The notes below the pieces were generated by a model. It worked only from the letters and a program-made list of their open reading frames with translations, had not been told where the DNA came from and did no database searches. From Salipiger abyssi (GTDB lineage Bacteria > Pseudomonadota > Alphaproteobacteria > Rhodobacterales > Rhodobacteraceae), in contig NZ_JAEKIS010000007.1 of the NCBI RefSeq assembly GCF_017311415.1, positions 1-64,000 of the forward strand: DNA of 64,000 bases, read 5' to 3'. Positions 25,976-36,688 of this stretch are shown piece by piece (the stretch's first letter is position 1; each line of letters begins with the position of its first letter). The position numbers were made by a program, and so were the translations under genes.

Positions 25976-26632
25976 TTGAGCGACACCGACAGTTTCATCG
26001 ACGAAGTGACCGAAGAGGTCCGCCGTGACAGGCTTTTCGCGCTGCTCAAGCGCTATGGCTGGTTGGCGGTGCTGCTGGTTCTGGTGCTTGTGGGCGGGGC
26101 CGCCTGGCGCGAATATTCCGCCGCGCGCGACCGCGCGGCGGCGCAGGCACTGGGCGACGAGATTCTCGCGGCGCTCGATGCCGATGAGGCGCCGGCGCGG
26201 GTCGATGCACTGGCCGCGATCGACGCGCCGACACCCGGCGCCCAGGCGGTTCTGGCGATGCTGACCGCCGCCGAGGCCGGTCGTGCGGATGAAAGTGACG
26301 TTGCGGCACAGAGCCTGGAGGCGGTGGCCGCCAATGGCGACGTGCCCGAGATCTACCGCGAGATCGCCGGGTTCAAGGCGCTGAGTCGCCCCGAATCCGG
26401 GCTTTCGGTCGAGGAGCGCCGCGTCGGGCTCGAAGCGCTGGCGGTGCCGGGCAAGCCCCTGCGGCTGCTGGCGGAGGAACAGCTGGCGCTGATCGAGATC
26501 GAAGAGGGCGCGCGCGAGGACGCGGTGGCGCGGCTGCGGCGCATCATCGAGGATGCCGAGGCCAGCACGGGCTTGCGCCAGCGTGCGTCTCAGTTGATTG
26601 TGTCGCTGGGCGGCACGCTCGAGGCTGGGTAA
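25976..26632 (+). CDS. YfgM-like TPR membrane protein
   Basis: A 218-residue protein with a short cytoplasmic N-terminus (FIDEVTEEVRRDRLF), one transmembrane helix (WLAVLLVLVLVGGAAW) and a periplasmic Ala/Glu-rich helical domain of degenerate TPR repeats. YfgM-type proteins associate with the Sec translocon and periplasmic chaperones. I chose the TTG at 25976 (SDTDSFIDE) because related proteins begin there and GCGAGG lies upstream. An ATG at 25859 would add 39 residues without family similarity. It heads the conserved yfgM-bamB-der order. Confidence 0.8.
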   Translation: MSDTDSFIDEVTEEVRRDRLFALLKRYGWLAVLLVLVLVGGAAWREYSAARDRAAAQALGDEILAALDADEAPARVDALAAIDAPTPGAQAVLAMLTAAEAGRADESDVAAQSLEAVAANGDVPEIYREIAGFKALSRPESGLSVEERRVGLEALAVPGKPLRLLAEEQLALIEIEEGAREDAVARLRRIIEDAEASTGLRQRASQLIVSLGGTLEAG

Positions 26633-26653
26633 ACCGGTGCAAAGACGGCAGGA

Positions 26654-28000
26654 ATGACGGGGGCAGGGCATTTGCGTATCACCACGATCACGGCGGGGCT
26701 GCTCGGGCTGACGGTGCTGTCGGCCTGCGAGGAGCCGGAGATCATTCTCTCCGGCGAACGCTACGGCACGCGCGAGGTGCTGCAAACCGAAGCGCCGGTC
26801 GAAGACGCCACGCCGGAAAACACCGCGCGCGCCATCGCGCTGCCGGCGGCAAGCCGCAACGCGGACTGGGCGCAGAGCCCGGTCTCGCCCTTTGCGCGGG
26901 TCGGCAACGCGGCGCTGGGCGCCTCGCTGCGCCAGGCCTTTGCGGTCAATATCGGCGCCGGCGACAGCCGCCGCGAGCGGCTCAATGTCGATCCGGTGGT
27001 CGCCGGCGGCCGCATCTTCACCATGGATGCCGAGCATACGCTCAGCGCGGTCAGCACCGCGGGCGAGATCCTCTGGCAGAAAAGCATGGTGCCCGAACGC
27101 GATGCGGCCAAGCAGGCGCAGGGCGGCGGGCTCGCCGCTGCCGGCGACCGGATCTATGTCGCCTCGGGCTTCGGCCGGCTGACCGCGCTCGACGCCGCCA
27201 CGGGTCGGGAAATCTGGACACAGCGTCTCGGCGGCACCGCAACCGGCGCTCCGACCGTGTCGGGCGGGCTGGTCTATGTCACCTCGGGCGACAGCCGGGG
27301 CTGGGCGATCGAGGCCGAGGATGGCCGCATCCGCTGGCAGATCGACGGCATCGAGGACATCCACAACGTGGCCGGCGCGCCGCCGCCGGCGCTGAGCGAA
27401 GACAAGGTTATCTTTGCCTTTGGCAGCGGCGCGGTGCAGGCGGCCTTTCGGCAGGGCGGGCTGCGGCTTTGGAGCGCCGATGTGGCGGGCACGCGCAACG
27501 GCACGGCGCTGGCGTCGATCTCGGATATTACCGGGGCGCCGGTGATCTCCGGCGAGCGGGTCTTTGTCGGCAACCATTCCGGGCGCGTCGTGGGCTTCAA
27601 CCTCGGTAGCGGCGAGCGGCTCTGGACGGCGCGCATGGGCGCGCGCGGGCCGGTCTGGCCTGCGGGCGACTCGGTGTTCTTTGTCTCCGACATGAACGCG
27701 CTGGTGCGGCTCGACGCCGCCACCGGCGAACAGATCTGGTCGGTGGACCTGCCGGGCTACGAGCCAGTGCGGCGTCCGCAGCGCAAGCGCGACAGCGCCT
27801 ATGCGCATCACGGGCCGGTTCTGGCTGGCGGGCGTCTGGTGCTGGCCTCCTCGGACGGGCTGCTGCGCAGCTTCAACCCGGAGAACGGCGCGCTGCTCTC
27901 GGCCATCGAGATCCCGGGCGGTGCCACCACCGCGCCGGCGGTGGCGGGCGGCACACTCTATGTGGTGACCAAGAAGGGCCAGCTCGTCGCCTATCGCTGA
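26654..28000 (+). CDS. bamB: BamB-like outer-membrane assembly lipoprotein (PQQ-like beta-propeller)
   Basis: A 448-residue lipoprotein with lipobox LSAC at about residues 22-25, then an eight-bladed propeller built from repeats ending in patterns such as GRIFTMDAEHTLSAVSTAGEILW and RLTALDAATGREIW. BamB supports folding of outer-membrane proteins by the BAM complex. Position between yfgM and der, as in enterobacteria, supports the call. The ATG at 26654 has only a poor ribosome-binding site; a TTG at 26672 with GGGGGCAGGG upstream is a fair alternative and gives a shorter signal peptide. Confidence 0.88.
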   Translation: MTGAGHLRITTITAGLLGLTVLSACEEPEIILSGERYGTREVLQTEAPVEDATPENTARAIALPAASRNADWAQSPVSPFARVGNAALGASLRQAFAVNIGAGDSRRERLNVDPVVAGGRIFTMDAEHTLSAVSTAGEILWQKSMVPERDAAKQAQGGGLAAAGDRIYVASGFGRLTALDAATGREIWTQRLGGTATGAPTVSGGLVYVTSGDSRGWAIEAEDGRIRWQIDGIEDIHNVAGAPPPALSEDKVIFAFGSGAVQAAFRQGGLRLWSADVAGTRNGTALASISDITGAPVISGERVFVGNHSGRVVGFNLGSGERLWTARMGARGPVWPAGDSVFFVSDMNALVRLDAATGEQIWSVDLPGYEPVRRPQRKRDSAYAHHGPVLAGGRLVLASSDGLLRSFNPENGALLSAIEIPGGATTAPAVAGGTLYVVTKKGQLVAYR

Positions 28001-28081
28001 GGCGCGGGCGATGCGTTCACGCCCCTTTCGCCGTGGCGACAAATGCGCTATCGGGGCGGCTTGTGATCAAGGACGCATGAG

Positions 28082-29545
28082 ATGAGCTTTTCCCTCGCCA
28101 TTGTGGGCCGCCCGAATGTGGGCAAATCCACGCTGTTCAACCGGCTGGTCGGCAAGCGCCTGGCGCTGGTCGACGACCAGCCCGGCGTGACCCGCGACCT
28201 GCGCGAGGGCGTGGGCCGGCTGGGCGATCTGCGCTTCACGGTGATCGACACGGCGGGGCTGGAAGAGGCCACCGACGAGAGCCTTCAGGGCCGCATGCGC
28301 AAGCTCACCGAGCGCGCGGTGGACATGGCCGATATCTGCCTCTTCATGATCGACGCGCGGGTGGGGGTCACCCCCACCGATGAGGTCTTTGCCGAGATCC
28401 TGCGCAAGCGCGCCAAACATGTGATCCTGGCGGCCAACAAGGCCGAGGGCTCCGCCGCCGATGCCGGCGTGCTGGAGGCCTATGCGCTGGGTCTGGGCGA
28501 GCCGCTGCGGCTTTCGGCAGAGCATGGCGAGGGCATGCCGGATCTATACGGCACCTTGCAGCCGCTGGCCGATGCCTTTGCCGAGCGCGCCGCCGAGGAG
28601 GCACCGGAGACCGATGTGAGCCTCGACGAAGAGGTCTCGGAAGAGGCCGATGAGGCGCTGCCCGAGATTACCGCTGCAAAACCCTTGCAGATCGCCGTCG
28701 TGGGCCGGCCCAATGCCGGGAAATCGACGCTGATCAACAAGATCCTCGGCGAGGAGCGGCTGCTGACCGGCCCCGAGGCGGGCATCACCCGCGACGCGAT
28801 TTCGGTGCGGCTCGACTGGCAGGACGTGCCCATGCGGATCTTTGACACCGCCGGCATGCGCAAGCGCGCCAAGGTGCAGGAAAAGCTGGAGAAACTCTCG
28901 GTCTCGGACGGGCTGCGCGCGGTCAAGTTCGCCGAGGTCGTGGTGGTGCTGCTGGATGCGGCGATTCCCTTTGAGCAGCAGGATCTGCGCATCGCCGATC
29001 TCGCCGAGCGCGAGGGCCGCGCGGTGGTGGTTGCGGTGAACAAATGGGATGTGGAAGAGCACAAGCAGGAAAAGCTGCGCGATCTGAAAGAGGCCTTCGA
29101 TCGGCTGCTGCCGCAGCTGCGCGGCGCGCCGCTGGTGACCGTCTCGGCGCGCACCGGGCGCGGGCTCGACCGGCTGCACGCGGCGGTTATCAAGGCGTGG
29201 GAGGTCTGGAACCGCCGGGTGCCCACCGGCCAGCTCAACCGCTGGCTGGAAGGAATGATCTCGTCGCACCCGCCGCCCGCGCCGCAGGGCCGGCGGATCA
29301 AGCTGCGCTACATGACCCAGGCCAAGACCCGTCCGCCGGGCTTCGTGGTGATGTGCTCGCATCCCGACAAGATCCCCGAAAGCTACACGCGTTATCTGGT
29401 CAACGGTCTGCGCGAGAGCTTCGACATGCCGGGCACGCCAATCCGGCTTTATATGCGCGGACAGGGGGACAAGAACCCCTATAAAGGCCGGCGCGAGAAG
29501 AACGCCGGGGCGCTGAAAAAGCATCTGGGCAAGCGCAAGGACTGA
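28082..29545 (+). CDS. der: Ribosome-assembly GTPase Der (EngA)
   Basis: A 487-residue protein with two tandem GTPase domains and a C-terminal KH-like domain. The first G1 loop is GRPNVGKST near residue 8 with DTAGLEE as G3; the second is GRPNAGKST near residue 208 with [11 protein letters not shown] and NKWD. Der is needed for 50S subunit maturation. The acidic linker between the domains is typical. It is the third gene of the yfgM-bamB-der set. Confidence 0.96.
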   Translation: MSFSLAIVGRPNVGKSTLFNRLVGKRLALVDDQPGVTRDLREGVGRLGDLRFTVIDTAGLEEATDESLQGRMRKLTERAVDMADICLFMIDARVGVTPTDEVFAEILRKRAKHVILAANKAEGSAADAGVLEAYALGLGEPLRLSAEHGEGMPDLYGTLQPLADAFAERAAEEAPETDVSLDEEVSEEADEALPEITAAKPLQIAVVGRPNAGKSTLINKILGEERLLTGPEAGITRDAISVRLDWQDVPMRIFDTAGMRKRAKVQEKLEKLSVSDGLRAVKFAEVVVVLLDAAIPFEQQDLRIADLAEREGRAVVVAVNKWDVEEHKQEKLRDLKEAFDRLLPQLRGAPLVTVSARTGRGLDRLHAAVIKAWEVWNRRVPTGQLNRWLEGMISSHPPPAPQGRRIKLRYMTQAKTRPPGFVVMCSHPDKIPESYTRYLVNGLRESFDMPGTPIRLYMRGQGDKNPYKGRREKNAGALKKHLGKRKD

Positions 29546-30002
29546 GCGGGGCATAGCGCTTCGTCTCAGGCATGGCGGGCACAGGTGGCTTTTGGCTTGT
29601 CTGCGGCAAGGTCTTCGAGAACCGCAATCGAGTGAGATCCGTCGCCGTCTTCGTATGGGGCCTGAACGGATATGCCGGCCACCGCGCTGATGCGAAAGCC
29701 GTTGCCGCTCGCAAACACCCTCATCCGCGAGCAAGGACAGGATGCGGTCGCCGAAACCATCTTGACCACAAGCGGGAGACTTGCCTCCAGCGCAAAGGAC
29801 CGTTCACCTATTCCTAAGACAAAAACAGATCTGAAAATGCGGTTCCCTTGAATGCCCGCGCGCCTGGGACTTACGCATTGCTGATTTAGGGCAGCAGGAG
29901 ATGGAACGCCCTCGTGAGTACCTCGCCGAGGAAGACATCCATGGTATTTGACGCGCGTTTCGCGAAGCCCGGACTGGCATGAAAATCGGGGTCCGCTGAG
30001 CG
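29546..30002. other. Gene-free stretch, possible gene remnant on the minus strand
   Basis: About 450 bases between der and the DUF2237 gene. A minus-strand frame ending at 29566 reads without stops for over 100 codons and its last 70 residues look moderately protein-like (GNGFRISAVAGISVQAPYED), but I see no start with a ribosome-binding site and recognise no family. Local GC is lower than around it. It may be a decayed or transferred gene. Confidence 0.3.
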
Positions 30003-30374
30003 TTAGACCGCGTGGCCCTGCAACACCTCCAGCGTCACCACCTCCAGGGCGCGAAGATGCGTCGCCTCCAGCGCCACTTTCGGCGCGCATCCCTCGTCAT
30101 GGGCCTGAAGGAACCGCATGGCGCAGAGACACCAGCGGTCGCCGGGCTTCAACCCGGGAAAGCGCAGGCCGGGGCGCGGGGTCGAGAGATCGTTGCCGAC
30201 ATAGGCCGAGAAGGCCAGGAACTCCGCCGTCATCACCGCGCAGACCGTGTGGCTGCCGTGATCCTCGGCACAGGTGTTGCAATGACCGTCGCGGAAAAAG
30301 CCGGTCAGCGGCTCTGTCGAACAGGGCGAGAGCGGCTCACCCAGCACATTGACGGCAGGCTCTTTTTCGATCAT
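30003..30374 (-). CDS. DUF2237 family protein
   Basis: A 123-residue protein matching DUF2237: NVLGEPLSPCS at the start, then TGFFRDGHCNT, GSHTVCAVMT, FLAFSAYVGNDLSTP, and GDRWCLCAMRFLQA with APKVALEATH. Conserved Cys residues suggest metal or redox binding, but the function is unknown. The ATG read from 30374 has AAGGAGA at good distance; a longer frame to 30404 is less likely. It appears monocistronic. Confidence 0.88.
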   Translation of the reverse strand: MIEKEPAVNVLGEPLSPCSTEPLTGFFRDGHCNTCAEDHGSHTVCAVMTAEFLAFSAYVGNDLSTPRPGLRFPGLKPGDRWCLCAMRFLQAHDEGCAPKVALEATHLRALEVVTLEVLQGHAV

Positions 30375-30458
30375 GGCGCGTCTCCTTGCGGGGCAGGGTG
30401 ACAAAGAGCGGCGTGGCTGTCCAGAGCGGACAGCGGGGAGGTTTCTTGTGTGCGGGAG

Positions 30459-30538
30459 CGGTGGGCAGATTGCCCACCCTACTGGTCCCTGTGTGTGTCA
30501 CACCGTCCCGTTCCGTAGGGTGGGCAATCTGCCCACCG
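30459..30538. repeat. Nested inverted repeat (two 24-base arms, each itself palindromic)
   Basis: The 24 bases at 30459-30482 are repeated exactly in inverted orientation at 30515-30538 with a 32-base spacer. Each arm contains its own palindrome, GTGGGCA-GAT-TGCCCAC in one and its complement in the other. It lies between the DUF2237 and pth genes. The structure resembles REP/BIME-type intergenic elements; the exact match of the arms suggests recent origin or active maintenance. Confidence 0.85.
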
Positions 30539-30569
30539 TCCGTCTGTCACACCCGACGTCCGAAACCGC

Positions 30570-31256
30570 TCAACGGAACTTGTCCGCCAGTTTTTGCAGC
30601 GCCGAACGGGTGTCGGTCTCAGGCTCCGCTTCGGGCGCCGGGGCAGGGCTCCCGGCTGTCTCCGGCTTGGCGGGGTTCGGCGAGCGTGCCGGCGCCATGC
30701 GCCGCGCCACGGCGTTCTGAAAGCCGTTCTGATCGCCTCCTGCCAGCGCCGGGGCGCCGTCCGAGAGCCCGCGCAGCAGATCGTCGAGCCACTCCGCATC
30801 CGCCTTGGCGAAATCGTGCAGCACATAGGGTGCCACCAGATCCTTGCGCCCGGGATGCCCGATACCCAGCCGCACCCGCCGATAGGCCTCGCCGATATGC
30901 TGGTGGATCGAGCGCAGCCCGTTATGGCCGGCGTGCCCGCCGCCCAGCTTTACCCGGCATTTGCCCGGCGCCAGATCGAGCTCATCGTGGAACACCGTCA
31001 CATCGCCCGGCTCCAGCTTGAAGAAGCGCATCGCCTCACCCACCGCCTGACCAGAGAGATTCATGAAGGTGCCGGGCTTCAGCAACAGCACCTTCTCGGA
31101 GCCGAGCCGCCCCTCGCTCACCTCGCCCTGAAACCGCGCGCGCCAGGGGCCGAAACCGTGATCCTCGGCGATCCGGTCGACGGCCATGAAACCGATATTA
31201 TGGCGGTTGCCGGCATATTTGCCGCCGGGATTGCCAAGACCCACGAAAATCTGCAC
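30570..31256 (-). CDS. pth: Peptidyl-tRNA hydrolase
   Basis: A 228-residue enzyme that releases peptides from stalled peptidyl-tRNAs. Motifs: [20 protein letters not shown] with the catalytic His, [10 protein letters not shown], and [27 protein letters not shown] (landmarks within the family). The GTG start read from 31256 has GGAG seven bases upstream. A C-terminal Pro/Ala/Glu-rich tail of about 40 residues is longer than in E. coli. It follows rplY on the same strand, a common alphaproteobacterial pairing, but a terminator separates them. Confidence 0.95.
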   Translation of the reverse strand: MQIFVGLGNPGGKYAGNRHNIGFMAVDRIAEDHGFGPWRARFQGEVSEGRLGSEKVLLLKPGTFMNLSGQAVGEAMRFFKLEPGDVTVFHDELDLAPGKCRVKLGGGHAGHNGLRSIHQHIGEAYRRVRLGIGHPGRKDLVAPYVLHDFAKADAEWLDDLLRGLSDGAPALAGGDQNGFQNAVARRMAPARSPNPAKPETAGSPAPAPEAEPETDTRSALQKLADKFR

Positions 31257-31350
31257 CGCGTTTCTCCGAGTTGCGCCGTCCTGTGCCTTAGATAGGGCGG
31301 GGAGGCGCGGTTTCACAACCCGTCCCGCGCCGCCTGCCGTCCGGCAAATG

Positions 31351-31382
31351 CAAAACGGCCCCGCCAGAGCTGGCAGGGCCGT
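31351..31382 (-). terminator. Terminator after rplY
   Basis: On the minus strand ACGGCCCTGCCA and TGGCGGGGCCGT form a 12-bp stem with one G-U pair and a four-base loop, followed by four T. It sits between rplY and pth. Confidence 0.75.
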
Positions 31383-31410
31383 CCGTCTTTCGGTGAAAAG
31401 CTGCGGAGGA

Positions 31411-32031
31411 TTATTCCTCGGCGGCCTCTTCTTCATCCTCTTCGGCGTCGCCGGCGCGCAGGCCGCGCGGGGCCGAGATATTGGCGATGACGAAATCGCG
31501 GTCGATGGTCGGCTTGGCGCCTTTCGGCAGTTCCACATCCGAGATGTGGATCACGTCGCCGATATCCTTGCCCGCGAGGTCCACGGTGATGTGGTCCGGA
31601 ATGTCGCCGGCCAGCACGTTCAGCTCGACTTCCTGACGCACGATGGTCAGCACGCCGCCCTTCTTGATGCCGGGCGCGGTGTCCGCGTTGAGGAAATCGA
31701 CGTGGATGAAGAGGTTGATCCGGCTGGTGCGGCGCAGGCGCATCAGGTCGAAATGCGTCGGCAGGTCCTTGACCACGTCGCGCTGCACGTCGCGGCAGAT
31801 CACCCGCACATCCTCGTGGCCATCGACCTTGAGGTTGAAGAGCGTCGACTTGAAGCGGCCTGCCTTCAGGCGCTTGAGCAGCTCGTTGAACGGAACCTGG
31901 ATCGGCAGGGGCTCGCCCTCGCCGCCAAAAACGATCCCCGGAACCATGCCGTCGCGGCGGGCCTGACGAGCGGCGCCCTTGCCTGTCCCCGTCCGTTCCA
32001 GGGCTACGAGATCAGGAATCTCACCAGCCAT
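31411..32031 (-). CDS. rplY: 50S ribosomal protein L25/general stress protein Ctc
   Basis: A 206-residue two-domain L25 (TL5/CTC type) that binds 5S rRNA. The N-terminal domain carries [21 protein letters not shown] and the C-terminal domain ends in an acidic tail ([12 protein letters not shown]) usual for alphaproteobacteria. It is followed by a terminator and pth. Confidence 0.96.
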   Translation of the reverse strand: MAGEIPDLVALERTGTGKGAARQARRDGMVPGIVFGGEGEPLPIQVPFNELLKRLKAGRFKSTLFNLKVDGHEDVRVICRDVQRDVVKDLPTHFDLMRLRRTSRINLFIHVDFLNADTAPGIKKGGVLTIVRQEVELNVLAGDIPDHITVDLAGKDIGDVIHISDVELPKGAKPTIDRDFVIANISAPRGLRAGDAEEDEEEAAEE

Positions 32032-32191
32032 CTTGATATCTCCATAAATAAGGGCAGGGTGCCTCCAAGGCTGTCACCCCGCGTAAGAGCCGCTCCGATA
32101 GACCGGATCGCGCAAAGTCTCAACCTTTTTTTGCCGTGCGGCCGGATCAATCGCTCTGGACCCTCCCGTGCGGCCATGGCAGGCGGGCGGC

Positions 32192-33340
32192 ATGGGTTTG
32201 AAACGCGATCTTCTGGCCAGCCGTGCGCCGGCGGCGGCGTTTGCGGCGATGGGGCTGTACTGGGGCGGATTCGCCGCGCTGGTGCCGGACCTGAAGCCGC
32301 AGGCGCAACTCTCGGACGAAGGGTTCGGTCTGGCCATGCTGATCGCGGCGGTCGGCGCGGTGATGGCGATGTGGCTGGCGCCGCTGGCCGAGCGCCGGCT
32401 GGGCCGGCGCGCGCTGCCGGTGCTGATGCTGGTGATGATCGCGACCTTCCTGCTGCCGGGAGTCTCCTACGACTGGCTGGGTTTCACCATCGCCATGACG
32501 CTGGCAGCGGGGGCGGTGGGCGTGCTCGATGTGGTGATGAACGCGCAGGTCTCGGCCATCGAGCAGAGTCATGGCCGCTCGCTGATGAACCTCAATCACG
32601 GAATCTATTCGCTGGTCTATGCCGCTTCGGCGGTGGGCACCGGTCTGGCGCGAGAGGCCGGCGCCGGCCCGCTCACCGTCTTTTCCTGCCTTGCGGCGAT
32701 TGCCCTGGGGCTGACGGTCGTCTCCTTCCGCGCGCCGCTTCTGAGGTCGGGCGATGCCCCGGGGGCCACCGGTCGCGCGCCGGGCTGGGCGCTGATCCTG
32801 CCCGGGGGCATCGTCATTCTCATCGGCTTTCTGGCGGAACAGGCGACCGAAGGCTGGTCGGCGCTGTATCTGGAGCGCAATCTCGGCGCGGGCGCCGCCG
32901 CCGGCTCCGTCGGCCCGGCGCTGCTGGGGTTGACCATGGGGGCGGGGCGGCTCTTTGCGCAATCGCTGGCGCAGCGCTTTTCCGAGCCCTCGGTGATCCG
33001 CGCCGGCGCCGCCATTGCCGCGCTCGGCGCAGCCCTTGCCGCCTTCGCACCGGCGCTCTGGCTGGCCTATGCGGGTTTTGCCATCCTGGGGCTCGGCGGT
33101 TCGGTGATCGTGCCCATGGCCTTCGCCTTCGTCGGGGCGCGCGTCGCCGCCGACCGGCGCGCCCAGGCGATCTCGCGGCTCTCGGTGATCGGCTATGCCG
33201 GTTTCTTCCTCGGCCCGCCGATGATGGGCGGGCTGTCCGGGCAGTTCGGCCTGAACGCCGCCTTCGCCGCGGTGGCGCTGATCCTCGCGCTGATCCCGCT
33301 GGCGCTGGTGCCGCTCATGCGCCGCACCCTGAGGCCCTGA
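32192..33340 (+). CDS. MFS transporter
   Basis: A 382-residue major-facilitator protein with about twelve hydrophobic segments. The loop between TM2 and TM3 carries APLAERRLGRR, and MNLNHGIYSLVYAASAVGTG recalls the sugar/drug-like YbjJ-type MFS group. The substrate is unknown. Start ATG at 32192 is preceded by GGCGGGCGG, a weak site; an ATG at 32168 is also possible. It converges on the FMN dehydrogenase gene. Confidence 0.82.
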   Translation: MGLKRDLLASRAPAAAFAAMGLYWGGFAALVPDLKPQAQLSDEGFGLAMLIAAVGAVMAMWLAPLAERRLGRRALPVLMLVMIATFLLPGVSYDWLGFTIAMTLAAGAVGVLDVVMNAQVSAIEQSHGRSLMNLNHGIYSLVYAASAVGTGLAREAGAGPLTVFSCLAAIALGLTVVSFRAPLLRSGDAPGATGRAPGWALILPGGIVILIGFLAEQATEGWSALYLERNLGAGAAAGSVGPALLGLTMGAGRLFAQSLAQRFSEPSVIRAGAAIAALGAALAAFAPALWLAYAGFAILGLGGSVIVPMAFAFVGARVAADRRAQAISRLSVIGYAGFFLGPPMMGGLSGQFGLNAAFAAVALILALIPLALVPLMRRTLRP

Positions 33341-33364
33341 CCCGGCCCGCGTGTTTCCATTGGC

Positions 33365-33434
33365 CTGAAATATCCCGGGGGAGGCGCCGCGCAGGCGGCG
33401 GCGGGGGCAGCGCCCCCGTGCCCCTCCGGCGATA
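33365..33434. repeat. GC-rich multi-hairpin intergenic element at convergent gene ends
   Basis: The stretch between two convergent genes contains GCCGC-GCAG-GCGGC and GGGGGC-AGC-GCCCCC hairpins flanked by imperfect outer arms (CCGGGGGAGG and CCCCTCCGG). It could act as a bidirectional terminator. Elements of this look are common between genes in Rhodobacteraceae, as far as I recall. Confidence 0.5.
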
Positions 33435-34601
<1,167 letters not shown>

Positions 34602-34743
34602 GGCGCGGTCCTTTCTGGATGAGCGGTCAGGTTTTGTTACCAATTGCGACGATCCCGCGCAATCGCCGAGGCTGGACATTCCCGGCCTCGCGGGCGCAAC
34701 TGGCGCGGCGATACGGATTTTCAAAGCGGTTCGAGGGCAAGCG

Positions 34744-35511
34744 ATGATCCTGATGGGGTTTCTGGCCAGTCTCGGTGCGGGGCTGATGACGGCGGTGGGC
34801 GCGCTGGCGGTGCTGTTCGGACGCGAGATCTCGCGGCGCACCAATGACATGATGCTGGGGTTTGCGGCGGGGGTGATGATCTCGGCTTCGTTCTTCTCGC
34901 TGATCCTGCCGGGGATCGAGCGGGGCGAGGTCTATTACGGCTCGACGCTGGCCGCGGCGCTGGCGGCGGGGCTGGGCATCGCGCTCGGGGCGCTGGTGGT
35001 GTCGCAGATCAACCGGTGGGTGCCGCATGAGCATTTTGTGACCGGCCCCGAAGGTGCCGATCCGGGCGCGCTGTCAAAGCTCTGGCTGTTCATTCTCGCG
35101 ATCACCATCCACAATTTTCCCGAAGGCATGGCGGTGGGAATCGGCTTTGGTGGCGGCGATGTCACCAACGGCATGTCGCTGGCCACGGGGATCGGCTTGC
35201 AGAACGCGCCGGAGGGTCTGGCGGTGGCGGTGGCGCTGCGCGGGCAGGGCTACGGGCGGCTGCGCAGCGTCTGGATCGCCACGCTGACCGGGCTGGTGGA
35301 GCCTGTGGGCGGGCTCATCGGCGTCGCCGGTGTGACCGTCTCGGTCTATGTGCTGCCGGTGGGGCTGACTTTTGCCGCGGGCGCGATGCTTTATATCATC
35401 AGCCACGAGATCATTCCCGAGACCCACCGTCATGGCCATCAGAACCGCGCCACCACCGGGCTGATTGCCGGGCTCATCCTGATGATGCTGCTCGACGTGA
35501 CGCTGGGCTGA
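34744..35511 (+). CDS. ZIP-family divalent metal transporter
   Basis: A 255-residue membrane protein of the ZIP family (ZupT/GufA type). The metal-binding helices carry HNFPEGMAVGIGF and QNAPEGLAVAVAL, and HEIIPETHRHGH lies near the end. It imports zinc or iron (family). ATG 34744 follows a weak ribosome-binding site. A long hairpin follows the stop codon. Confidence 0.88.
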   Translation: MILMGFLASLGAGLMTAVGALAVLFGREISRRTNDMMLGFAAGVMISASFFSLILPGIERGEVYYGSTLAAALAAGLGIALGALVVSQINRWVPHEHFVTGPEGADPGALSKLWLFILAITIHNFPEGMAVGIGFGGGDVTNGMSLATGIGLQNAPEGLAVAVALRGQGYGRLRSVWIATLTGLVEPVGGLIGVAGVTVSVYVLPVGLTFAAGAMLYIISHEIIPETHRHGHQNRATTGLIAGLILMMLLDVTLG

Positions 35512-35577
35512 GGCGAGGAGAGGCCGCAAGGGCTCGACGAGCGGCGGCGCTCCTCCGCCCTTGCGGGCGTCCTCGCC
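35512..35577 (+). terminator. Long stem-loop after the ZIP gene
   Basis: GGCGAGGA pairs with TCCTCGCC and CCGCAAGGGC with GCCCTTGCGG, giving about 18 base pairs interrupted by a small internal loop. Only GTTTCCTTTG follows, so it is terminator-like but without a clean T-run. Confidence 0.6.
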
Positions 35578-35634
35578 GTTTCCTTTGCATCCTGTCTCTG
35601 CTATACGCGCGACCCGTAACAAAGGAGTCGGGCC

Positions 35635-36579
35635 ATGGCCTACAAGGTGTTCATCGACGGCGAAGCCGGAACCACGGGATTGCAGATCCGCGAGCGTCTC
35701 GACGCGCGCGCAGATATCGCGCTGGTACAGGTCGCCCCGGAACGCCGAAAGGATCCGGGCGCGCGCTCCGAGGCGCTGGCCGAGGCCGATGTCGCCATTC
35801 TCTGCCTGCCCGACGACGCGGCGCGCGAGACCGTGGCGCTGGCCGAGCCGCATGGCACGCGGATCATCGACGCCTCCACCGCCCACCGCGTGGCCGAGGG
35901 CTGGGTTTTCGGCTTTGCCGAGATGGCGAAAGGTCAGCGCGAGGCGATTGCGTCGGCGCGGCATGTGTCGAACCCCGGCTGCTGGTCGACCTGCGCCATC
36001 GCGCTGATCCGGCCGCTGGTCGAGGCGGGGCTGATCGTCCCCGGCGCGGCGCCGGCGATTTCCGGCGTCTCGGGCTATACCGGCGGCGGCAAATCGATGA
36101 TCGCCGAGTTCGAGAGCGGCGAGATGCAGGGCGGCTTTCTCTACGGCGTGAGCCAGGCGCATAAGCACCTGCCGGAGATTGCCAAACACGGGCTGCTGGA
36201 CGCGGCGCCGGTCTTTGTGCCGTCGGTCGGGGATTACGCTCAGGGCATGGCGGTGGCGGTGCAGTTGCCGGGTCTCGGTGCCGAGGGCTTTGCGGCGGCG
36301 GAGGCGGCGCTGCGCGCGGCCTATGCCGGCGAGCGCTTCGTCTCGGTGGTCGATCCCTCGGTGCATGAGCCACGTGTGATGCCGCAGCGGCTCAACGGCA
36401 CCAACCGGCTGGAGCTGTCGGTGCATGGCAATGCGCAGACCGGCGCGGCGGTGCTGGTGGCGGTGCTCGACAATCTCGGCAAGGGCGCGTCGGGCGCTGC
36501 GGTGCAGAACCTCAATATCATGCTGGGCGTCGATGAGGGCGCCGGGCTGGAGGGCGGTGCCGCGGCGGCGGCCGAATAG
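35635..36579 (+). CDS. argC: N-acetyl-gamma-glutamyl-phosphate reductase (type 2)
   Basis: A 314-residue arginine-biosynthesis enzyme reducing N-acetylglutamyl phosphate to the semialdehyde. The N-terminal [17 protein letters not shown] is the NADP-binding start of the short type-2 ArgC. The catalytic Cys is in [13 protein letters not shown], and the [11 protein letters not shown] and HVKPPE-like regions follow. AAAGGAG lies eight bases before the ATG. Confidence 0.94.
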   Translation: MAYKVFIDGEAGTTGLQIRERLDARADIALVQVAPERRKDPGARSEALAEADVAILCLPDDAARETVALAEPHGTRIIDASTAHRVAEGWVFGFAEMAKGQREAIASARHVSNPGCWSTCAIALIRPLVEAGLIVPGAAPAISGVSGYTGGGKSMIAEFESGEMQGGFLYGVSQAHKHLPEIAKHGLLDAAPVFVPSVGDYAQGMAVAVQLPGLGAEGFAAAEAALRAAYAGERFVSVVDPSVHEPRVMPQRLNGTNRLELSVHGNAQTGAAVLVAVLDNLGKGASGAAVQNLNIMLGVDEGAGLEGGAAAAAE

Positions 36580-36604
36580 GCGCGCAGACGTCGCGAGACA
36601 AAGG

Positions 36605-36639
36605 AAACGGCGCGCCCGGTCGGACCGGCGCGCCGTTTT
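36605..36639 (+). terminator. Terminator after argC
   Basis: AAACGGCGCGCC and GGCGCGCCGTTT pair around a GGTCGG-type loop with one bulged C and end in four T. The flanking A and T runs make it usable in both directions. Confidence 0.75.
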
Positions 36640-36662
36640 GCGTATTTGCAAAGAGAAGAAGA

Positions 36663-36682
36663 CAGGGGCGCGGCGCCCCTGC
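36663..36682 (-). terminator. Terminator after trpA
   Basis: CAGGGGCGC and GCGCCCCTG pair with almost no loop; on the minus strand the stem is followed by TCTTCTTCTCTTT. It lies 6 bases after the trpA stop. Confidence 0.6.
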
Positions 36683-36688
36683 CGGATG

